From the NCBI GenBank assembly GCA_038326205.1, contig JBBQJV010000098.1:1-11504 (forward strand): a stretch of 11,504 bases of DNA, written 5' to 3'. Below, in pieces: positions 6,701-11,504 of this stretch. The translations under genes were made by a program, and so were the position numbers. Below the pieces are notes generated by a model. That model ran no database searches. It was not told the DNA's origin and saw only the letters and a list, made by a program, of their open reading frames with translations. This DNA is from UBA7672 sp038326205 (GTDB taxonomy: Bacteria > Pseudomonadota > Alphaproteobacteria > Caulobacterales > Hyphomonadaceae). Every line of letters starts with the position of its first letter. Position 1 is the stretch's first letter.

Positions 6701-7949
6701 TGCACTCCGATGGCTTCTATTGTGCGCGATCGACGATATCTATGCACCGCTAAACAAAGACTTCCTCGCCTCATTTGGCGCAGCCAAATCAGCGACGGAC
6801 ATCGTCGCGTCGTTTGTCTCGCCCGCCGATGCGCGTCGTCTCCAAGCGTTTGAAGCTGATGTCGTATCGGGTGTCTGGCGCTCGCTCCAGACCGGCGGGT
6901 TCGACTTCCTGATCTGGAACGGACACAAAGGCGTCGGCGAATTATTCACGTCCTGGCTCGTACGCGACGTCATTTCGACGGATCCATCGCTGCGCGATGC
7001 ATCGATCCTGATCGTGGGAGGGCGCGCCAGCACAGCGTTTTCTGGTTTGAACATTGTGCACATCGAGGAAGCTGAGGCGGTCGATCCGCTCATGCCGGTT
7101 GTGAAAACGCTGATCCTGCCGGCACAGGGGATATCCCTTAGCCATCCGCACTGGTTGCGTGCGGCGCTGACGTTCGCGTCGGCCGGCAAGACAGTGTTGA
7201 GCTCCGAATTGGGTCTGGTGTGCGAAGGCCGCCCGAACTTGAACCTTGGACAAGATCGCGCGACGTGGGCCGAAGCGATGCTTGCGGCGATGGCAAAAGA
7301 AACACAGGACGGTCTCGATGTTCCCGAGCCCTTGATCGATGCAGAGGAGATGCATGATCTGGCGCCAACGCTTGCGACGTACGTGTCATCGTTTTCCAGC
7401 ATGGATTTGCACTGGTCGCCGGCCCACGCGGCGCTTGGCAAGGCTCTCGGCGCCATTGTGGGCGAGGAGCGCCTCACGGCTCGCGAGGAACGTGAGTTGC
7501 GACAAAGGCTCAATGACAGCCGCTTCGTCGATTATGCCGAGACGCTGATCGATGTGTGGGTCGCGAGCGCGCAAACGCAACTTGATGCTACGATCGGGTC
7601 CACCGAACTTGCCAAGCTGATCGCGGTTCCGACACTCGAACATCTGTTGGCCGTCTTGGCCGATGCCGCAAAAACCGACTGGGTAAAACCGCGCCGCCGG
7701 GAGACGCGATCCGCGACGCTTGGTGCGCAGCCTGCCGACCTTGGTGGTCCGGGGACGGGTTCGGAGGGGATCGAAAGTGCGCCCGGCGCCAAGGAGTCGC
7801 TTCCGTCCGCAGTGTCGGAGGCAAGAGCGTTTGCTGCGACCCCGACGCGCAAGCAAGCAGCTGATTCCGACATTGGCGCCGACCCAGACGCCGTTCCCCA
7901 GGCAGACGTGCCTGCGGGAGTCGCAACGCAGGGCGACGATCCGCTTTGA
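3771..7949 (+). CDS. large multidomain glycosyltransferase (two tandem GT-B units plus a degenerate third)
   Basis: The 1392-residue cytoplasmic or membrane-associated protein has no signal peptide or clear transmembrane helix. Unit 1 (about 13-410) starts with a GT-B strand and glycine-rich loop (FLVDQTLVRAGGHYLTYN) and carries the donor-site segment SSGVFTESLYAGVIPIVPAG, in which Glu337 fits the conserved glutamate of GT4-like enzymes. Unit 2 (about 449-875) has VGGWHKPN (711-718), then HGTGVNIKVLEALAWGKPVV (784-803) with Glu794, a classic GT4 C-domain. Residues about 900-1300 hold a third, weaker region. Its strand-rich part (1043-1150) recalls a GT-B C-domain, but the donor-site glutamate motif is missing. 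Residues 1305-1392 are a Pro/Ala/Asp-rich tail, probably disordered. Start: ATG at 3771 with GGTGGGG seven bases upstream; a second ATG follows immediately. Such fused enzymes usually add successive sugars to one glycan; donors and linkages cannot be read here. It probably works with the epimerase and the convergent glycosyltransferases. Confidence 0.9.
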   Translation: MMEDFVRREFAEAKLFLVDQTLVRAGGHYLTYNRSLMEAARDLGLEPWVLAGNMLEPELAALPNVVPAFSGSWHTPHDPLMALAPAGSTLPQILPFASELMLGLRRLGATRRDHVFIHTVGFHELVDLHRWLLQTDMTSLPRFHILCRRDLDEAPPGSDGRIAFESAVRALCKLSRIGLGIRFYTDTPELSLHYSESTGVGFVTLPIPFGVGVLETAMETRAPELVVRASTQICYLGDARDEKGYQHIPAAIDGLPADLRQGQMHFVLQSNFSQPGGDPQVARARARLQTMPRLLVDLRLKPLSDPEYFDVLAASDATFVTYDAVNYARRSSGVFTESLYAGVIPIVPAGTSMAAQLPKGFPSIYTNVAELPGIVASIHTRKHELKRVVADVSARWRKLHSPKNLLLQMLCAPEPTLLDAGEILTRDAFEYGFQVSQPPATSEDAVRPLVCVHVIDLESLYWKIGAGYVMRLQAGALAKQDVLIFAVMVVHHVLDEASPDQRMRPSHWARQAMLIAHELGYAGHWVVYRRANVPTNLTGILGEMANRSQVMSSEELVRFLANLTPDFVYSNYAQNYPTLQRCGLASLPFIVETHDVQAHHAALYDGQAQADADAAAELAVYGQARAVSCLTDLDGQYVRENGIVEVETCLPLISPQYATQAVFAGIQDLAELLSASGAKEETVNIEKAWASGQTDQLMRLFAETRMNMLFVGGWHKPNIEGMTWFYDEVFKPFLEPAGKNLFVFGGIFPEKTIAPSPKVFWAGLCDTLELAYASAEIVIAPLLHGTGVNIKVLEALAWGKPVVATTVALRGIRGAVETLGAFDEPEDFARRVLALSEKPALRREAARNSRQLYDRLLAENNYDAHVGKLVARVLPHASGLMSGPTAMPALAETAEVIEWSSRRTHLARYIRHILERGTGVESFTRVLDQVASAGELKNLMGELAALFETKSAAALEDDFLGSKLCFPGEGAPATASDALRWLLLCAIDDIYAPLNKDFLASFGAAKSATDIVASFVSPADARRLQAFEADVVSGVWRSLQTGGFDFLIWNGHKGVGELFTSWLVRDVISTDPSLRDASILIVGGRASTAFSGLNIVHIEEAEAVDPLMPVVKTLILPAQGISLSHPHWLRAALTFASAGKTVLSSELGLVCEGRPNLNLGQDRATWAEAMLAAMAKETQDGLDVPEPLIDAEEMHDLAPTLATYVSSFSSMDLHWSPAHAALGKALGAIVGEERLTAREERELRQRLNDSRFVDYAETLIDVWVASAQTQLDATIGSTELAKLIAVPTLEHLLAVLADAAKTDWVKPRRRETRSATLGAQPADLGGPGTGSEGIESAPGAKESLPSAVSEARAFAATPTRKQAADSDIGADPDAVPQADVPAGVATQGDDPL

Positions 7950-7952
7950 TTG

Positions 7953-9050
7953 CTAGCGCAGGGCGCTGACAACACGCTCCAGTTTCTTCTCCTGCGCAGC
8001 CCAGCTCAGATGGGGCTGCGCGTGCTGGACGCATTGGTCGACAAACTGTTGGTGCTGTGGTGTTCCGAAAGTATCCTGAGCCGTCAGCATTGCGCGTTGC
8101 AGCGCGTCAACGCCGAAGCCGTCAGCGACCCAGCCGCAATTGAACTGGCGTGTGATCATCGCCGTCTGAGGATGGGGGAGTGTAATTGGCGGCACGCCTA
8201 GTGCGATCGCTTCGAAGAACTTGTTGGGGCACGCGAAATATGTCGACTCGGTCACTGGCGCCCACGCTATGATACCCGCGCTGGCGGCAGATATCCTGCA
8301 ATGGTAGTCGGCGTCTGCGGGCGTCCTGCCGTGATATCGAACCTGGCCGTCGCGTTTTTCTAGAGCCCTGATAACGCCAGCGGGGTCGTCAAATCCTTCA
8401 AGACGTCCAAAGACATCGATCGGCAACTCATCAAACCTGCCGCCAAGCATCGCATCGCCGTACGTGCGATTGGGGTCGACAAGGCCGGCGTAGACGAAGC
8501 GCTTGTTGCGGGTTTCGGAGGGCGTGACCGGCGCGAGCGGACTGACACTGTTGTGAAGGACAAGAATAGGCGTCTTGTTTAGCCCAAGCCTCGGAGCATC
8601 GAGCGCCGCGCGATGTGGTTCGGGAAAGATCGCGAGCTCGAACCGCCCGTGAAGGCCAGCAAATACGCGCTCGATCCAGGGTAGTTTTCCGTCGCTATGT
8701 TCGTAACCGTAGTAGACGCAGCGCTGCGGTCGATGCCGCATGCGTAGCAAGGCAGGGGCGCCAAGGAACCCTGCCAGGATTAGCCAGCGTGGCGCGAGAC
8801 GATCGATCTCGCGCGCGGCCTGCAGGCAGAACTCGACGTCGAACCGTACATTTCCGAACGGCGCCATGGCGGCGAGCTGAATGAGGTCTAGGCCTGCTGA
8901 AGCCACGATCTCCTTCGCCGCGTCGTCGCCGTTCGGTGCGATGACGGTTGCGGGCTCATTCAGCAACTGCGAAAGGGTCTGTGTCAGCCGGACTATCTGT
9001 GGACTGCCATATCCCAATGGAACATCTGCAAGGACAACAAGGCCGCTCAC
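7953..9050 (-). CDS. GT-B glycosyltransferase, paralogue of the 9631-10800 gene
   Basis: The 365-residue protein starts at a GTG that overlaps the stop of the preceding 194-residue gene (GTGA, 9047-9050), so it is translationally coupled to it. The N-terminal half opens with VVLADVPLGYGSPQIVRLTQ, a strand and glycine-rich loop, and contains YYGYEHSDGKLP (113-124) and FPEPHRAALDAPRLGL (142-157). The C-terminal half has RNKRFVYAGLVDPNRTY (181-197), PIDVFGRLEGF (210-220) and the donor-site segment PNKFFEAIALGVPPI (275-289), where Glu280 matches the conserved glutamate of GT4-like enzymes. There is no signal peptide or membrane helix, so it probably works at the cytoplasmic face. Sequence blocks throughout are shared with the 389-residue enzyme two genes upstream, so the two arose by duplication. 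The closest named family cannot be fixed from sequence alone. It is the last gene of its operon, and its stop lies three bases from the stop of the convergent large glycosyltransferase gene. Confidence 0.85.
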   Translation of the reverse strand: MSGLVVLADVPLGYGSPQIVRLTQTLSQLLNEPATVIAPNGDDAAKEIVASAGLDLIQLAAMAPFGNVRFDVEFCLQAAREIDRLAPRWLILAGFLGAPALLRMRHRPQRCVYYGYEHSDGKLPWIERVFAGLHGRFELAIFPEPHRAALDAPRLGLNKTPILVLHNSVSPLAPVTPSETRNKRFVYAGLVDPNRTYGDAMLGGRFDELPIDVFGRLEGFDDPAGVIRALEKRDGQVRYHGRTPADADYHCRISAASAGIIAWAPVTESTYFACPNKFFEAIALGVPPITLPHPQTAMITRQFNCGWVADGFGVDALQRAMLTAQDTFGTPQHQQFVDQCVQHAQPHLSWAAQEKKLERVVSALR

Positions 9051-9631
9051 GGTGAAAGCTCGTGCGCACTGAGCGCTTGCGCTACGAACGCGTCTATGTC
9101 CGCCTCGTGCACGGGCGGTGCGAGTGTTATGCGCGGCGCCCGGCCGGTTTCCTGTGGCGGTGATGTCGCGAGCAACAGGACGCTGGTGAGCCAGGCTGGC
9201 CGAGCATCAATGTCGAGCTGCCATGCCGCCTGCGGCCAGGCAGCCTCAACGCGGGCGATCGCCAGCAGAAATGGATCCATGCTGGCAGGTGTGACACGTC
9301 CGCTGACGCGGATAACAGGTCCCTCGCTCGTTGCGGCGACGATCGGCCGATAGGCATCTGCGCTGGTAGACGCAGAATAGGCGGACGCTGAATGAAAGCT
9401 GTCCGGTCTGCCGTGGGATGGAGTGGCCCCACCAGCGTCTGTCCGGCGTGGCGGCCAGAAGACCTGAACCATCCGTAGCGCTGAAAGCATCAGCGGCGGC
9501 GTGGGCCAAGCCGCGTTCCGATACGCCGTGGCTGCCATGTCCTGGTCTCGCGCCCTTAGCCAGGCTAGCCCGAAGGGCGAGTAAAGAGCCTTTGCGAGGC
9601 CTGCCCGAACAAAGCGATGAAGGCGCGACAT
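9047..9631 (-). CDS. unrecognised 194-residue protein between two glycosyltransferases
   Basis: I do not recognise this protein. Its ATG overlaps the stop of the upstream glycosyltransferase (TGATG, 9629-9633) and its own stop overlaps the start of the next one (GTGA). That tight coupling argues strongly that it is a real gene of the operon. The first 60 residues are basic and Ala/Leu-rich (RFVRAGLAKALYSPFGLAWL near the start), and residues 65-95 are Ser/Ala/Gly-rich and probably a flexible linker. The C-terminal half (about 105-190) alternates strands and helices, with VIRVSGRVTPASMDPFLLAI, then WQLDID, then PRITLAPP. This faintly resembles the first half of a GT-B C-terminal domain, but it ends before any donor-binding glutamate. 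It could be a truncated glycosyltransferase domain, an accessory subunit or a pathway-specific protein. The resemblance is weak and is my inference. Confidence 0.68.
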   Translation of the reverse strand: MSRLHRFVRAGLAKALYSPFGLAWLRARDQDMAATAYRNAAWPTPPLMLSALRMVQVFWPPRRTDAGGATPSHGRPDSFHSASAYSASTSADAYRPIVAATSEGPVIRVSGRVTPASMDPFLLAIARVEAAWPQAAWQLDIDARPAWLTSVLLLATSPPQETGRAPRITLAPPVHEADIDAFVAQALSAHELSP

Positions 9632-10800
9632 CAGGCTGAACCGGTCTTGGACGTCGGCCTGATGACCTGATCTAGCATCGGAAGCTGGCCCTTCTGCTTC
9701 AGGATCTTCGTGATTTCGCCGGCCGCGGTTTCAAACTGCCGCGACCAGCTGAGGGCATCCCTAGCCAAGATGCAGTTCGAGACAAGTTCCTCGAAGCGAG
9801 GCGGTGTCATGGCCGCAAGCGCAGCGTCGAAGCCGCGCTTCATGTCGCTCAACGACCAGCCGTCAAGCAGGATCCCGCAGCGGTACCTTTGAATCAGTTT
9901 TTCGCACATGGGGTGCGGTGCGCAAATCGGCGGAACTCCTGCCGCGATGGCGTCGAAGAATTTGTTCGGCGCCGCGTAGAGGGTATCTTCTTTTTCCGGG
10001 TTCCAGATGATGATCGAGTAGCTGTAGTCGGCAAGTCGCTTGAGGTAAGTCGCACCACCCCGCAGATAACCTCCGTACGTCACATTGCTTGCGCGCGCTG
10101 CAAGATCGTTGACGATGTCCCCAGGCGAGGCGAAGCCCTCCAGGTTGCCGAACAGGTCGATTGGATATTTGTCCAGATCACCAAGCAGGAAATGGTCGGC
10201 ATAGGTACGCGTTGGATGAATTGTACCGCCATAGAAGAAACGTTTGTTGCGGGCTTCGGCAGGCACGACCGTGGGCAACGCTTCGGAGGCATTGTATACA
10301 ATGACTTTCGGCGTGTGCTCCAGTCCGAGGCGAGGGGCGTCGAGAATGGCCCGGTTCTCTTCCGGAAAAATGCAGAGATCGATTTTGGCCGCTACAGCGT
10401 TGAAGAGCTGACGGTGCGCGGGCATCTCGCCGCTAGTGTGCTCTATGGCATAGTAGATGACGAGGCGCGGTTTGTGCTTCATGCTAACGAGAGCGCCGAT
10501 CCCGAGAAATGCGCACACCACCAAGACATCCGGTTTCAGACGGTCGATTTGCGAGGCACACGCCAGACCGTATTCGACGTGACCGGACCAAGTGTAGGGG
10601 TGGGTCAGCGTGTAGATGCGCTCCTGGCTGACATTCTCTAGTCCTAACTCGACGGGTGGCCGATCGGGCTGGTCAGGCTCGATGACGAGCGCGGGGCAAT
10701 GAAACAGATTTCCCAGTGACCGTGCCAGCGACGGGATCTGTGGTGAGCCGTAACCGACGCTGACGTCGGAAAGAACCATAATCAGTTTCGCCGCTGTCAT
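9631..10800 (-). CDS. GT-B glycosyltransferase, paralogue of the 7953-9050 gene
   Basis: The 389-residue protein carries the same ordered blocks as its 365-residue paralogue: SDVSVGYGSPQIPSLARSLG at the N-terminus, YYAIEHTSGEMP (116-127), FPEENRAILDAPRLGL (145-160), RNKRFFYGGTIHPTRTY (184-200), PIDLFGNLEGF (213-223) and PNKFFDAIAAGVPPI (278-292). At the donor-site position the usual glutamate is an aspartate (Asp283), a conservative but unusual change. About 20 extra basic and polar residues extend the C-terminus. No signal peptide or membrane helix is visible. The ATG overlaps the stop of the upstream gene (ATGA, 10797-10800). By fold it should transfer a sugar from a nucleotide donor in surface-glycan assembly; donor and acceptor are unknown. 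Whether both paralogues are active, or one has become an accessory subunit, cannot be told from sequence. Confidence 0.85.
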   Translation of the reverse strand: MTAAKLIMVLSDVSVGYGSPQIPSLARSLGNLFHCPALVIEPDQPDRPPVELGLENVSQERIYTLTHPYTWSGHVEYGLACASQIDRLKPDVLVVCAFLGIGALVSMKHKPRLVIYYAIEHTSGEMPAHRQLFNAVAAKIDLCIFPEENRAILDAPRLGLEHTPKVIVYNASEALPTVVPAEARNKRFFYGGTIHPTRTYADHFLLGDLDKYPIDLFGNLEGFASPGDIVNDLAARASNVTYGGYLRGGATYLKRLADYSYSIIIWNPEKEDTLYAAPNKFFDAIAAGVPPICAPHPMCEKLIQRYRCGILLDGWSLSDMKRGFDAALAAMTPPRFEELVSNCILARDALSWSRQFETAAGEITKILKQKGQLPMLDQVIRPTSKTGSA

Positions 10801-11504
10801 GCTTGGCCACCCGCTTTGAGCGCCTGCCGCGCCGCCTGCGGAAGCATAGTCAAAGACGCAAAGCTGCCCTGGCTTCCAGCCACGCGCAACGCCGATTCGT
10901 CACGTGCGCTTGCCCCGGGCGCGGACCCGGTAAGCATCTCGACAAGTCTCTCCGGCGTGAGGCTTGATCCCACCTCACGCGCAAGTCTCCGGGCATCAGC
11001 GGCGTAGGTATCGAAGTTGCGGACGATGTTTCGCATTGCCAAGGCAAGTGCAGTCGGTGAACCGTCGCAAATTACGCCGCCCATGCCGACAGCCATAGGT
11101 TGCGCGCCACTCACCAGCGATAGCGTTATCCTGTCAGGCACGATGCTCGCCAGAGAACCCGGGACGCTGGCGCGGACCCGGACCCAACGGACGCCGCTTG
11201 GGATCATCGTTAGTGCGCGAAGCCGACTATCCATCAACCCGACATGCTCGCTTACGCGACCAAGCGGGGCCCCGGATGCCGAGATCAACTCATAATCGAG
11301 TTTCAGGAAATAGTCTGCGTTTGGGGCGCAGTCGATTTCGGCAGCGATCATCGTCGATCGCCAGACGGGCACTTCTATCAACTCACCTAGCATGCGATCG
11401 CCCTCAATGCGTTCTGCATGCAGGAATTCGCGTCGTGATCCTGCGAGGAGAGGAAAGGCGGCTTCAAGGTGTGCCTGCCTGTAAGGCTCAAGGATGCCCG
11501 CCAT
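10797..11504 (-). CDS. unrecognised beta-rich protein, possibly part of a larger glycosyltransferase (touches the window edge)
   Basis: The open frame reaches the last base of the window. The terminal three bases read ATG on the minus strand, so this may be the true start (235 residues) or an internal methionine of a longer protein. Residues about 45-132 look like a run of beta strands (IAAEIDCAPNADYFLKLDYE, later RWVRVRASVPGS, then DRITLSLVSG), suggesting a beta-sandwich of carbohydrate-binding type. Residues about 140-192 (GGVICDGSPTALALAMRNIV, then YAADARRLAREV, then TPERLVEML) resemble the closing helices of a GT4-type glycosyltransferase, but no donor-site glutamate motif precedes them. 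The last 40 residues are Ala/Gly-rich. Its stop overlaps the start of the following glycosyltransferase (ATGA), so it is the first visible gene of that operon. I do not assign a function, and the two domain readings are inference from pattern only. Confidence 0.62.
   Translation of the reverse strand: MAGILEPYRQAHLEAAFPLLAGSRREFLHAERIEGDRMLGELIEVPVWRSTMIAAEIDCAPNADYFLKLDYELISASGAPLGRVSEHVGLMDSRLRALTMIPSGVRWVRVRASVPGSLASIVPDRITLSLVSGAQPMAVGMGGVICDGSPTALALAMRNIVRNFDTYAADARRLAREVGSSLTPERLVEMLTGSAPGASARDESALRVAGSQGSFASLTMLPQAARQALKAGGQA

Noticed and set aside
6740..7513. 257-residue open frame on the minus strand, Arg/Ser-rich
   Set aside because: It is antisense to the C-terminal third of the large glycosyltransferase. 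It has typical shadow composition and no recognisable domain.
7927..7965. Direct repeat CGCAGGGCG (7927-7935 and 7957-7965) spanning the convergent junction
   Set aside because: Nine GC-rich bases in two copies are expected by chance in such sequence, and there is no mobile element or third copy.
9889..10641. 250-residue open frame on the plus strand
   Set aside because: It is the exact antisense of conserved blocks of the 9631-10800 glycosyltransferase, and its translation has no domain features.

Overview
The window is GC-rich and bacterial. Codon use, ATG/GTG/TTG starts, weak Shine-Dalgarno sites and overlapping surface-polysaccharide genes suit a proteobacterium, most likely an alphaproteobacterium. 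That assignment is an impression from composition and family resemblance, because no rRNA or other marker gene is present. No tRNA, rRNA, CRISPR array, transposase or integrase was seen.

Region A (bases 1-2272, all minus strand) looks like a decayed defence-type cassette. Reading in the direction of transcription, it begins with the relic of a TIR-FGE/SUMF1 (formylglycine-generating-enzyme-like) fusion gene. Its TIR front and its FGE tail are both recognisable, but they now lie in different reading frames with the middle missing. Next comes a three-helix MotA/TolQ/ExbB-type inner-membrane protein, whose start I place at a GTG (1694) with a good ribosome binding site and a candidate promoter. 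Last is an OmpA/MotB-type protein overlapping it by ATGA. The two intact genes form a proton-channel stator pair of the broad class that includes ZorA/ZorB, but without ZorA's long cytoplasmic tail.

Region B (2273-7949, plus strand) starts sugar-nucleotide and glycan genes. A complete non-hydrolysing UDP-GlcNAc 2-epimerase (WecB type) is followed, after a 170-base gap, by a 1392-residue glycosyltransferase. That protein has two complete GT-B units in tandem, a third degenerate GT-B-like region and a disordered tail.

Region C (7953-11504, minus strand) is a tightly overlapping operon converging on region B with only three bases between the stop codons. It runs from an unrecognised beta-rich protein touching the right edge, to a glycosyltransferase, to an unrecognised 194-residue protein, to a second glycosyltransferase that is a clear paralogue of the first. 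Regions B and C together look like part of a surface polysaccharide or glycoprotein-glycan locus. WecB would supply UDP-ManNAc and the GT-B enzymes would assemble the chain, though substrates cannot be read from sequence.

The most interesting points are the stator pair beside the broken TIR-FGE gene, the tripartite glycosyltransferase, and the duplicated glycosyltransferase pair flanking a small unknown protein.
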